This document shows positions 31,172-42,833 of a stretch of 64,000 nt of DNA, in pieces. Below the pieces are notes generated by a model. It saw only the letters and a program-made list of their open reading frames with translations, had not been told where the DNA came from and did no database searches. The stretch is taken from the NCBI GenBank assembly GCA_010094025.1, contig ML991862.1, positions 1 through 64,000 of the forward strand. The letters run 5' to 3'. This stretch comes from Viridothelium virens. Its lineage: Eukaryota > Ascomycota > Dothideomycetes > Trypetheliales > Trypetheliaceae. Positions within the stretch are counted from its first letter, which is position 1, and each line of letters opens with the position of its first letter. Made by a program: the position numbers and the translations under genes.

Positions 31172-32543
31172 TCATTGCATTACAATTTGGATAACTGATA
31201 GTAGAGATCCTGGTGAATTCCTGATTTCCAACACACGTAGTCGGGGGTCTACGTTTGCAATGAGAGCTCTCCAGTCCTCACTATCTCGTTCCGTGCCACT
31301 AAACGATTGAGTCATCCTCAAGTCATAGGACCTAGAGACGAAGATCAGAGATAGTATGAGTTTGATACTGATCAGCGACTTTTTACCTAATATGTTGCTC
31401 TTGAGACATCGAAACAGTCCCCGGATCAGGAAGACACATTTCGTTCAATATGATACTTGATCCTGTGCTAAGAGCAGATACTTGATTTCTCAAAATTTCA
31501 ATGGCCTTGTGATCAGGCCAATCATGTAGAATTGATCGGAAGAAATACACATCAGCACCTTTGACCTTTTGCTCGGTGAAGAAGTCGTATTCCATAAGTT
31601 CAAGCTTGGATTGGAGAGACTCTGGGATTTTTGCTCCTCGAAGGACCTCAGGTAGGTCTTGTACTACAACCTTAGTGATCTGGGGGAAGTTTGTAAGTAA
31701 AATTTGCCCAATAGCGCCCTGAGATCCACCAATATCAACGACAGTTCTTGGACATGACTCTGCAGTCCATGGTAAGTCTTGTACTAGATGTACAGGGAGG
31801 AGCGTTGGGGTTGAGTTGAGCGCTGTCATTGCAGAAGCGAAACGAGCAGCTCGAACTGGATTTGTACCTATCGCTTCAAAAAGAGAGGTTTCAACGTTAT
31901 TAGCCATAGCCCATCCAGTATGTGCAGGATCATCATCACCTCTCCATTTCTCCAAAGCTGAGACATAATGGACACTTGCTGGTATCATCTCCTCACATAC
32001 CAAGCCGATCCAGGAATCGTAGTCAGGGTTCTCTTTGATTAGACGCGAAATGGCGCTGTGAGAGACGGCGTTTTTGGTCGGCTCTTTGAAGATGTGATAC
32101 GAAATTGCTAGACGTAAAAGGCGCCGTAAGTGTGTAGTTTTAATACCGCATCGATCCGCAAGTTCTCCATACGATATCTCTTCGTCAAGCTCGAGCTTCT
32201 CAGCGATATGGAATCGATGGATTGCTTGGAGACAGCTGTAAATTAAAACCTTGTGCTCCGGTTAAGAGTTGGAATCTCCTCAGGAAGCTTTTGCTTATAC
32301 CGTAGGATCAAGTAATCGCATAAAATATGATGAAGGGCCCAACAGTAACGCGTGAAGTTCCTCCGTGGCTTCTATCGCTTCCTCTCGAACTGTTTGTAGA
32401 GAATGAGGCAAAGGGACTTCCCATTCAGAAGCAATATCAAAGGATGTCCATTTCAAAGAATTTTCTTGCACATGTTGATGAAGTCGCGAAACCTTAGAAT
32501 GCAGTTCATTTGTAAGTTTCAGAAGTTCAGCGGACGACGTCAT
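31172..32543 (-). CDS. Class I O-methyltransferase (plant/fungal caffeate-type fold)
   Basis: SAM-dependent O-methyltransferase as found in fungal polyketide and phenol pathways. Exon 1 starts MTSSAELLKLTNELHSKVS and has the dimerisation helix region to about 32300. Exon 2 (from about 32236 to 31385) has LQAIHRFHIAEKLELDEEI, the winged-helix block ELADRCGIKTTHLRRLLRLA, the motif I strand TVVDIGGSQGAIGQILL, VVVQDLPEVL and the catalytic region RSILHDWPDHKAIEILRN, then SIILNEM. A short last exon gives LRMTQSFSGTERDSEDW, VDPRLRVLEIRNSPGS and the stop at 31172. The exon 2-3 junction is clean. At the exon 1-2 junction I could not find donor and acceptor in matching phase, so there may be a small extra exon or a 1-nt change near 32240-32300. 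Residues for SAM binding and the catalytic His are present. Confidence 0.82.
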
Positions 32544-34189
32544 CTCCCAAAACCAAATCGAATAAGCTTGTGCGGAACGATTTATTTGGTCTTTCGAAAG
32601 CCAGAAAGGATGAAAATGCTGGCTGCCTGAGGAGTAGGTTTTCTCGTCTCAAGTAGCTAAACATATGAACTACTTAAAAAGAATACCCAATGAATGGCGT
32701 GTGCAATCGGGCACGCTGGATTATCTCCGGTCTAGCAGTCCCAATGAGCGACAGAATGAAGACTACCGTACTTCAAGGAACCTCTGGTTGCCTGCTGTTT
32801 GACCTAGTATTAGGATGATGGTGGTTTTGCAGGACGAAAAGGAAGCGCATGATGATATCATGGGATAGCAATTTAAAGTTTCACATGCATGCACGGTACA
32901 TAATACTTGAGTGGACCTCAGCCTTGCGGTACGGAACGCCCCTCACGCTAAATTACGGCATTTTATGTGTGTACCTCAGGTACCTGCACCTTATCACATA
33001 GATGAGTGATCTGCAGGAGCGCCACCAACAATTCCTAAGTTCGCGAGTGTAATAAGTGGACCACAACCTTGCAGAACGGCTTTCAGAAGTTCTCAGCCAC
33101 GCTGGACATTAATTGGGTGGTGTGTGGTCCCCTACTAAATTCTGCATGGATCCTTGACCACTACCTTCTGCGCATGAAATTGTTTGTCCCGAGCGAAGAC
33201 CTCCTTCCCATTTATCTGAGGTCTCGGCCATACCGAACAGTCTAAGGAAGTGTCCATTGACTCACATTTAACATGTTGGTGGCAAGCACTTGCAAAGCTG
33301 ACGGTCCAGTCTATCGAGATAGCGTCATCCTCTAATACCCAGTGCTGAACCTCTAAGGACATGATGACGAGAAGAAGCATTGGCTTCACAAGCAAGTGAT
33401 GCTCGCGTTTGTATCGCGAGCTCGGTCACTTTTCCTCTGCGAACCTCGAGGCTTTCGGGGCTCGAAGCTTTTTTTTCTTTGTTCTCATTAGTGCAGCCCC
33501 ATTTTACTAGAGCATCAGTGGCCGTGGATAAGCTGACTCGTGCTAAGAGATGTTAGTCCTGATGGCGCATCGTCGCGATGCTTGAGCCGATGACCACATG
33601 AGAAGAAGCCTCCAACTTCTGGACGCTGGACGATTGAGTATCCCGAAGTTTAAAACTCTTCCAAAACATGCTGTTATATCCCCTTCATTGACGCGACAGG
33701 CTCAGAAATGCGTTTAAGATTTCCAATGTCATGTCTACTTTAAAGCGTCGAAGTCGCCGTACGGAGTGAAAGAAGACGAGTCCAAAGAAGTCTTAGAGTT
33801 CACGACGCCTCCGAGCATCCTAAAATAGTTGCTGGCTCAATTAAAGCCAGGGCTGCCAGATTTGAGGCTGTACAGCAGCAGATAGAGATCACCAACCTTA
33901 AAAGTAAAGTACAAGAATTTGAGAACTAGCAATGTAAACCAAGCATTAAACTTGACGGAGCCAATTCGAGCTAGTGCGGGCTGCTAGTAACCATTTGCAA
34001 CAATCTTGACGTGATCGAGCTGGGACCTATTTCATTGTCGGTGGCGACGCCGCGACGATTTTGTCTGGCATGAGGATGTTGAATAGAGTACCGCACTGGC
34101 AATTGGGGGGCTACACCGCAAATCAGCAAGAGTTTGCCTTTGACGTTAACAATACCTCTGGCTCAAATTGTTAGCTTAGAATAACAAAG

Positions 34190-34515
34190 AGCTGGGCTAT
34201 CATTTACCATTATGATAGCAGGGGCCGAGACGCGGTGTTTACTTGGGCGAGAGGGTGGAAGGGTTCGATTTGATAGTCTTTAGTCCAGTTCGTTATGGAT
34301 TCTCTCTAGGAGCTTTCGCTAGTGCTCATGGCGTCTGAGCAAGATTTAAGTCAAGAGAAAGACTTTACGTACATTTCGAAATCGAAAGCTGGGGTTTGAA
34401 CGTGGAAATGGACTCTGTTTTTGTGGTTCAAGCAGTAAAGGAAGTCGCCCAATCGATCTGGGGCTAGTGCATCGGCATCAGACGTTATCATGATACGATC
34501 GGTATGCAAAATCCA
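34190..34515 (-). pseudogene. Unidentified coding relic
   Basis: A minus-strand segment reads MITSDADALAPDRLGDFLYC and NRVHFHVQTPAFDFEM, reaches a plausible GTAAAG donor near 34370, and resumes as NWTKDYQIEPFHPLAQVNTA after an in-frame TAG. It looks like real protein text but I cannot assign a family. Neither end joins other coding sequence, so it is a fragment. Confidence 0.4.
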
Positions 34516-34731
34516 GAGAAGGTGCCACTGCGATTACACCCCCTTTTTTAATACATCTTCTGTTGTTGAACCGGCACGACTAAGGCGAGATATTTATTTG
34601 AGATAATCGGCAAAAATCCAATGATAAGGTCATTCATGCGCTCCTCGGCAACATCACCTTGCCCATGAAGCAGATAGTTCGTCTCTACCCTTTGCAATCG
34701 TTGAATACCGATGGTGGAAATGATTCGAATC

Positions 34732-34810
34732 AGGGACTCGCGTACGACAGTCATTATACAGCGCCGGTTCATACGTCAAACCTCCGCCGACATCTTCTGC
34801 ATTTATACCC
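34732..34810. repeat. Short dispersed repeat, copy 1
   Basis: Shares gggactcgcgta-gacagtcatt, gttcatacgtcaaa and cgccga-atcttctg with 40457-40532 in the same order and spacing. About 75-80 bp, in direct orientation. It ends where the larger repeat copy B begins. Confidence 0.75.
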
Positions 34811-34814
34811 CGGC

Positions 34815-35255
34815 CCCACTCAAATCTGTAGACCTACCAACTGCATACGGGCAAGCGTGAATTAATAGAAGTAAAGAGGATAAACACACAGCATTAGGCT
34901 AAAGTTTTGGCCAATAGTGGCTGCTTTACGCTTTAGAAAGGCGGCTACGGCCAGTCTTCAGGAGATGGACGGTTCAGCAGGCACCCAAAGCCATTAATAG
35001 TTTTTGTCGGGTCTCCTTGCTCTCGCCAGTAGCAGCTGGTGAAAAGAAGTGTATTTGAGGCTGAATGTTACACGAGCAAGGACAATGAGGCATGCAGCTC
35101 CACAACTCGGCAATGTGAGGCGTAGTGAAAGCGGGTGAGTAATATTAAAAATAAAACTCTACTCTTCCACTGATTTTTGGAGACGGAGCCCGATATCTAG
35201 TGCTAATCCCGAAAAGCAATTCCTTGTCAACGTGGTTGGATATAGCAAGATCCAC
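34815..35255. repeat. Dispersed repeat, copy B
   Basis: Counterpart of copy A (27665-28545), lacking its central ~390 bp. The mismatches are mainly C/T and G/A, as expected for RIP-like decay or simple age. No terminal repeats or coding domain are recognised. Confidence 0.8.
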
Positions 35256-36225
35256 AGGGCAAGTATTGAGCATGTTCACCCATTCTCTTTTCCACTTTTA
35301 GACATAAGTGGTTAAGAAGTAAAACTAAGCCGGACCTCAGCTAAGCCGAGGTAGCCTGAGCTGACCTGAGCTTGTCTAAGTTTTGCCTGAGTAATACTGG
35401 CTCCTATCTAAGTATTAACTAAGCATTGTCTAAAAAGTAGACGGTGCTGATAAGGGCGGGGTACTATGTTTGTAGTACCCTGTCGTAACCTAGCGTACCT
35501 ATCTAATGTCTGTCCAGGAGGGGTCAATTTCGAGATTTTCGAAGTTTTGGCAGAGGTGGGGACCTTAAGATACTCTACTCAAGAACACTAGAGTACTGCC
35601 CCAACGTTAAAGCCTTGCAAGTAAAAATGTATATCAAATTAACATCTTCACCGGGTTTTGCCCAATCGCCGATAAAGAGCATACGAGCTCCTTAACGCTA
35701 CGTGCCTGCCTTGTCATGCTACGTCGTGCCTTGGGCTCGGTTTCTAAAACCTTCAGCTGAAAGTGCCGTCTCCTTGCGTAACCGTGTTGGCTTACTCAAC
35801 ATCATCCAATTACCTTTGCCGCCCGAAGCTCCCGACCGCCATCCTTGTCCTGAAACTCGAAATGAGCCTGGGCTGAATTATTTCTGTTGATCCACATGTG
35901 AATGGTTGATGCACGAAGCCCATCTAAGGCTATTACTCTACAATATGGTCCACTTTATGCCAAAGCGACGACCTATTCTTGGCAGCGACTAACCTTTACC
36001 TTATTTTGGGACCTTGTCATTGGCTGTGATGCATGAGGCCGAAGAAAGTTGCAACTGGGCACAAGCCCAAGGCAAAAGGCTGTAACCAAATGAAATGAAA
36101 GGGTAGAGGTAATCAGGCAGCAGCTTGCAGAGATTGTTCGATAAGCTGCAATAAAGGTATCTAGGTCTCTTGACTCCTTCCTCCCATTGACTCTGTATTT
36201 TTAGTGCCTTCGTGTTCCTAGCAAA

Positions 36226-39200
36226 ATGTTCAATGTGCTTCCGGCAATTGTTTTTTTGTCATTTTATCGAGCAGTATCTGATGCGATCTATGGAATACTA
36301 ACACGGAAGACAAGTATCGATCTTTGCGATGCATCGTATTATTTGCTTGCTCTGACGACTTTTTCTATTGCAGGTAAGGATATATCCTGCCACTTGGTCT
36401 GAAAGCCACCTATTGATTGCTCTTGCTTCTCTTAAGCTCAGGGTACTCTTGCTTCGACGAATTTAACCACGAAAACGTACGAGATAGCATCTCCTAGGGA
36501 CACCACCATCGAGCCGTGGGACTCTGCGATAGATCTCGCTACTTTGATATCTGGGAGCAACTTCCTGTCTCCATCTGGTCATTCAAGTCTTATCTCGAGT
36601 GACAGGGGCTTGCTCAACACTACTACGGCATCTTCCACCCAAGTACTGCCCTCCCCATCAACACGGAAACTCAGAAGCTGGTCTAGCAGTCCCGTCATTT
36701 CAAACCGTTGTCCAGCCCAGCCTTGTTCAAAGGCCGGATCGACATTTGTATCGTTCAGTAATTCGACATTACAAGCTCAAAACTCAACGGGGAACATCAG
36801 CATTGGTATCGATGTCTGCTTTGCACAATGGACGTCGTTCTGGTTAGAAAGCGCGTCCGTATATAGCACCAGTACTGTTGAGCCATTGATCAGCTTCGTC
36901 AAGTCGTCTTCAGCGGTGAGCACCATCGTTTCGACGGAGGCTGCTATACATGCGACCACATCAACATATCATGGAGGAACCGATACACTGACAGCGACCG
37001 AGTATGATGGAGCATTTGTTTATACCACGCAAACTGAACTAGAAACGCGCTCTCCACTTACGTTCACATATAATTATGCACCTGCTAGTACAGTTACGAC
37101 CACAGAAGAAAGCTATTCTCAGGGCATCAGAACCATCGCCCCGGGTACAACCATAACTAGCGGGTCCATATCCACAAGCCCGGAATGTGCTCTTCCATCT
37201 CTCGTACCCCAATGCCAATCACAATGGCTATCGTACGAATTGTCTAACACACCATATGGTGCCCTAGCGAAATCCTCACCTCCTCTCTGTTCACAAGCGT
37301 CTATCAACTCTGGCCTCTGCGAAACGCTTAGGGACAGATACATTAACGCTTGGATATCAGAAGCTGCAGGAAATCCCTACGAAGAGGTAGCTATCAGTGC
37401 TGCTGGATCTGTACCTGTAACTACAACGAATGCAAACGGATCGACGATCTTGACCAGTACCTTCCCAAGCACTTCAAGTCTTGCACCAGGCTGCTCTTTG
37501 GGTTGTGCGCGATGTGCGGTCACTGGAGGTCAGGTGAGACTTCTTTACTGGCCAATGGGCACAATATCACGCTCCAATACGTCCATCGTCAACGCAACAG
37601 CTGGAACGCCTAATATAGCTCTCTTTTCCGGAACGACCCTTACATCTCCAACTGTTTATCTTTCGTACGCCAGTATGTACGCGAAAGACTCCTGCTCTGG
37701 GGTTGGCACAACGCATGGCGAAACTATTGTCCCTATTCCTGATCCAGCTGCTCTTTCCAGCCTTTATGTAATAGACTCTGGACATTGGAATAACCAGATT
37801 CCTAGTACGGCATTCTTCAATTATACAGACCTAAACACACCTATTCCGAGATCCATATTCGAAAGACAATTACAGTGTACCTCATTCTGGGGTCTTCTCA
37901 ATTGGGAGGGAGCCGCCTACGAACGCAGTTCATGTCCCAGTAGTCGGGGATACAAACCAATCCGTAGGTTATTATTCTTCTGACGCTCGACCGAGAGGTT
38001 CTCTAATGAAGTGGTTCTACCATCCTTCAGTCGTTGTCCCATCAACCGTACTACAATCTGTTGATCCTGCTTGGGCCGCGTGCTCAGCTGACGTGCGAGG
38101 TACAGAGTCCCCTCATTTGCGTTTAAAAGCTAGATGAATTGACGACTAAATTTCTACATAGGTGTATATGATCCTCCTTATCCGCTAACTCGTGCTTCAG
38201 AAGCGGCAGAGCCTACTCCAGCCGATGTATGGCCCTCAATAACTAAAGCATCTCCTGCGTCTTCGCCACAAATAACTCAGCCCAGGCCTACTTCTGAGGG
38301 GGGAGATCCTGCTGATCCTAGCCACTCCGTTCATGATGGACACAATGGCGTTTCAACCCAACACCCAGTTTCAGTGAGCCTGGATCCAGGCAACGAGTTA
38401 TCTTCGGATGTGAATCCTTCTCAAAATCACAAGCCTTACACTGCTAGTCACCTTGTAAGTGGAGGTTCTTCGAACGCCGATTTAGGTGGAGGATTCCGTG
38501 GAGGTGGTGGATCACATAGCAATATAGCGTTAGGCTCCGCTACGCAAAGCTCTTCGCCAGTATTCCTTCCATCAACCGCTCAACCCCAAGGCGAGCTGGA
38601 GTCCAAGAAGCCGCTAGTGACTGGCGTTGGCGCTGCAATCTTTTCAGTTTTTGGGGGCAGAAACGACCCCTCTAGCAATCTAGTACTAAGCCCCGGCTCA
38701 AGGCTATCTACGGTATTGAGTGCCGATCCCAAACTTCAACCTACAACTACCATTGCAGAGGAGACTTCGAAACTTGGCATTGGCGCAGCTCTTGTCTCTG
38801 CTCTAGATGGTAAAGGCGCTTTCCAACGTACCTCTGGAAATGGAGCTGCTGGGAATGAGGCAACAAAAGAAATTAGCTCAGCTACAGATAATGGAGGTCA
38901 GGCTATTGGAAATGTCCAGTCTGTGTCGACAACTGGCGACAGCGGTGACAACAGAGTTAATAACGCAGTCGGAGACGAGGCGCACGATACTGATAATGGT
39001 AAGAGCGTATCATTTATGGCCTATAACGGTCCTGGGATTGCGCCTTTCACGATCAGAGGAAAGGCCTATACAGCAACATCAGGCTTACTGGTCATCGTGA
39101 ACAGTCAGACATTCTCTGCAAATGGTCCCGCTATCACAATCTCCGACCAGGTGATCAGCTCAGGGGACTCTGGTGTCGCACTTGGTTCCATGACGGTCGA

Positions 39201-40323
39201 ATATCAGCCTCCAGCCACATTGGCACCATTCTTGCAGGGCGCTGTCATGACCCTCGGCTCTTCTGTGATCACTGCTATCAATGCTGCTGGGACGGTCAAG
39301 ATAGGCTCTCACATACTCGTAGTAGGCGATTCAGCAGCAGTTGTTTCTGGTTCCACCGTCTCCATAGCACCTTCTGGGGTAGCTGTTAATGGAAGGATGG
39401 TCACATTCTCTGATATCGCCATCCAGAAATCGGGACCAGCTCCATACTCGACTGATAATGGAGAAGACGACCTCCTTATGGCCTTTACCATTTCCGGAAC
39501 CCCCTATTCTCTCTATGAACGTCCGGGTAATCCAGGCATCGCCATCGTCTCCAACTCTCAAGACACCGTACCAATCACACTATCAGCAGACGGTCCCGCT
39601 GAAACTATTCAGGGTCACGACATCAGCCTTCTACCTTCCGGCATCGTACTCGACGGAACGACTCGAGCAGTTTCAGCCTTCCACGGGGCAATCGCAACAA
39701 TCTCATCCAAACTAGAAGCTACCTTCGTAGACGCTACAGGCCGCACGCATACAGCCTACGAGGGATCCGACGAAGCGAATGCTGTCATTGATGGAAGTAT
39801 AAGGATATCGATGGGGGGTCTTACGACTTTGGCCGACGGCGAGGTTGTTGGTCTAGCAACTTCCGCTATCCTTGTGGATGGAACCAAGTATCGCTTCTCG
39901 AGTGGAAGTGGAAGTACTACCGCCATACTGATCGAGGAAGCCGCTTTCACCGACTCTGCTGGAAACTCTCACACCGCACTTGAGAGCATCGGGAAGGACG
40001 GGTTTGGCAAGGGAACCGCAGTTCTAGACGGTAGTATTACGTTGAGAGAAGGCGGGCCTACGACGGCTGTTGGTGGACACGTTGTGGGTATGGGGAGTTC
40101 CGGGATAGTGGTCGATGGTAGTAGAACGGCGGATTTTATCTCTATAACAACGGGGAGCGTTAGTATGAGTGGAACTGGGGAGCCGCATTCGACGACTTCA
40201 CAAGAACACGATGGTTCTAACTCTTCAGATGCAGCTCGGAACGTGATGCCAAACGTAAGAAATTGGAGGTCTATTGTGATATCAGTGTTGGTAGTGTGGA
40301 TATGGAATTATCCTCCATCATAA
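36226..40323 (+). CDS. Very large extracellular repetitive protein with a C-terminal hydrophobic tail
   Basis: Fungal cell-surface or adhesin-like protein of about 1,200 residues. The first part (to about 37890) is Ser/Thr-rich with cysteines (CALPSLVPQCQSQWLSYEL, CSLGCARCAVTGGQVRLLYW, TAFFNYTDLNTPIP). A possible 37-nt intron (37892-37928) or a frameshift joins it to VPVVGDTNQSVGYYSSDARP and DPAWAACSADVRG. An intron to 38161 leads to GVYDPPYPLTR, the usual end of this N-terminal unit. The second part has Gly/Ser-rich linkers, then repeated beta-type units of the form D-G-(S/T)-I with VDGT/VDGS, best seen at 39720-40140. The end, VISVLVVWIW, could serve as a GPI or membrane signal. A 5' exon from 36226 (MFNVLPAIVFLSFYRAVSDA) is open, but its donor phase does not match the acceptor at 36447, so the start is uncertain. 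Confidence 0.75.
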
Positions 40324-40456
40324 GGTCACACTAGCGGAAAAACTATTAAGTAAAAAAGGAACAAGTATGGCGTCGATCAAAAAATTGTTCTCATAATGGT
40401 ACTCTCTTGCCAGAGTAGTGTTCTCTTTTACAGTGGTGAAAATGGAATCGGATTGG

Positions 40457-40532
40457 GGACTCGCGTATGACAGTCATTCCAGAGCGCCCGTTCATACGTC
40501 AAATGTTCGCCGATATCTTCTGTGTTTCTTTC
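40457..40532. repeat. Short dispersed repeat, copy 2
   Basis: Direct-orientation match to 34732-34810, lying just past the large extracellular-protein gene and close to the end of the first RBR gene. Confidence 0.75.
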
Positions 40533-40553
40533 GTCCTTGAACATCTTTGTCAC

Positions 40554-42002
40554 TTAGACAATCCTGTTCAATCGACACCTAACACAAAGCCGCATGCCAC
40601 AGTCGGGACACTCCAACAACCATCTGTAGTTCGTCCCGCAGAATACACACGGTCCCGCGAAGCCATGCCTCGTGCGAGTCCAGTCATTCCCGACGGCATG
40701 GCCACACACATGAGGATCATTCTGGAAGCCGCGGTTTCGTGCAGCTGTAGCTCGTTCCTCTTGCGCCACTTGTCGGTTACGTTCATCTAGCAGACGGTCC
40801 TCTTCGAATTGTGGGCAATTACAGGTCTTCCACCGTGCGCCGCAGAGATAGCAGAATTGGTTTTTACAGAGACAGCTAGCATTGGTTAGCAGAGCATTCA
40901 AGAAGGGAATGAGTAACGCGTAGATCAAGCATGGGGCTTGGAATAGATATCCTTTGCATCTCTCGACGACTTCTTTCCCAAGGCTTGGTAACGATAAGAA
41001 TTGAAGGGTTCCTTACGTCATATGGAAACATCCTATGCTCAATTCGATCATACGTCTGCAGCTTGTGCATCGTTTCCAGCCTTTGTCGCCTGCTAGACGT
41101 ACAACCGATCGAATCTCAGGATCTTGTGGGCAGTCCTCCCCTTGGTGACTTTCTTGTTTGCAAAAGGCACATGTTTCTGTATTGCACTCCAAACAGACAG
41201 CAACGTTGTTCTGAATATCCGGCTGAGGAATGAACGTGGAACAGGACGGATTGCAACAGTATGTCCTATTTTCAGTGTTGAACTCGACCGATTTATTGAG
41301 GAAATTGAGAGTTGCTTCCGGTGTGAGGAATTTTTGCACTGTCTCGAGAGGTATTGGGTTCCTGCAGCACCGGGGTGGATAGAGTGATTCGTCTTTTGTC
41401 GCCATCTCGAACAGTTGAGCGGCACAATTGTTGCAATAGACATGATGCTCGGGCTCACACGAGAGCTCGATTGTCTCGTGTGTGGGAAACGTCTCGTCGC
41501 AGATAATGCAAGTACTCCTAGGGAGTCCCACTTCTGTCTTCGACAATTCGGCATGGCTCCAGGAGAGAGATGCTAAAGTGGCGAGAGAGTCATCTAGGAC
41601 TGGCCCCTCAGAAAACTGGTCCGTATCGGGAATGTCAACAGCGGAGCCTCCGCGACGGTACGAGCCGTTGTGGCGTGCGAGCTGTCTTTCAATAGGCCTC
41701 TTTCGTTTACGCAGTCCAGCAAATCGAAGAGCAAGTTCATGGTCCCGAACAGCTTGCTCCTCTGCAATAAGAGCTTCCTCGATCGCCGGCACGTCTTCTC
41801 GGCACGCGCGAGATAGGCCGCAGGCAACACGGCGGTCCTGCAAAAGCTGCAGTTGGTGTCGCAGCACCTTCAATGTCTCACTAAAGGCAATTTCGCTGTC
41901 ACGAAAGTCTTCGCTCAAACGATTAGCTTCGCTGAGCGCGATTTCGTTTTGGGCGTCCTCAATGAAAAGCTTGAAGACAAGCTCTACCTCCTCAGCATCC
42001 AT
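40554..42002 (-). CDS. RBR (RING-IBR-RING) E3 ubiquitin ligase, intact
   Basis: RBR ligases take ubiquitin from an E2 onto a RING2 cysteine before passing it to substrate. Exon 1 (42002-41017) holds a helical N-terminus (MDAEEVELVFKLFIEDAQNE, QDRRVACGLSRACREDVPAI), RING1 from residue 165 (CIICDETFPTHETIELSC, YCNNC, YPPRCC), the IBR (YCCNPSCSTFIPQ, CLECNTETCAFCKQESH) and the first half of RING2 (CTSCRRMIELSIGCFHMT). Exon 2 (40875-40554) begins CLCKNQFCYLCGARWKTC, so the intron falls directly before the presumed catalytic Cys of H-M-T-C. A Cys/His-rich tail follows (CVFCGTNYRW, CPDCGMRLCVRCRL). Phase matches across the intron and no stop was found. Two broken relatives follow on the same strand at 45.7-49 kb. 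Confidence 0.92.
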
Positions 42003-42833
42003 ACTCTACCAAGCCAGCAGCGGGATCAGGAAAACAGGAATTGAGAGCAAAACCCCTCACTACAAGTAAAGCTGTGGGCCAAAGGTTAGGAAAACGAAAT
42101 GCTACTGCTGGTAGACGTTGTCAATCAAGTGGTCTCGCAAACCTTAGCGTAAGGCTGAAACGATGGGGCTAATGATGCCGGGCAATGTTTGAGGGGTACA
42201 TGGTCAAATTTCGTTGCTGGTCACAGCCTCAGAATATGCTGTGAACAAAGGGGATCCAATCGCAGAGGCTACGAAGCTTGCAGGTCACACACGTGGAAGA
42301 TCTCGAGGTGGAGCAAGGAAGGCAAGGCTTCTTGGAACAAAGCGTTGCCGGAAATTTGCCGGAAACCCCCGGAAGTCTGCTGAAGACAGGACTGCGATTC
42401 TACTAATGTTTATGTTCACAAAATCTCTTGAGCGCTCTTCAAGCTCGACTACGTCAACATACACAAGATCCACAGTCATTTGCACTCTGGCATCATTACA
42501 TAGGTCTCTAAAATGATGTGTTTGGATGCTCCGCCCCGAGTAGTGTCGTCCTTGTCTCCATTACCTTTGCCTCTAGCTCTTCTGCCTCCCACTTCGAATG
42601 AGAATCGCGGATTGCGAGACATGTGCCTCTTCACCAGAGCAATCGCAAGAGTATAGCGCTAATAGTGTGCAAACAGGTGTGGTGGTGGGGTGAAACCAGA
42701 CTGATGGCGCAAGAAGTGCGCAGAGCACGGTGTGTGGAGTTCCGGGAATTCTCCTCTCGACGCTCGTTCCGCGCTTCATCAGAAGATTCTTCTTGACAGT
42801 ACGATAATTTTTATACTGCAATTGAGACCGCTA

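Larger units (their letters stand above)
32544..36225. other. Long gene-poor stretch, relics and repeats
   Basis: About 3.7 kb without a supported intact gene. It holds a TACCT/AGGTA palindrome at 32970-32990 (gtacctcaggtacctgc), an unidentified coding relic at 34190-34515, a short repeat at 34732-34810 and repeat copy B at 34815-35255. Simple repeated caagcct/gagct-like motifs occur at 35320-35430. The remainder is featureless to me. Confidence 0.5.

Noticed and set aside
33780-33930. Charged, Gln-rich short frame resembling the tail of a DDE transposase (FEAVQQQIEI)
   Set aside because: Too short and no catalytic region or terminal inverted repeats nearby; the resemblance is compositional.
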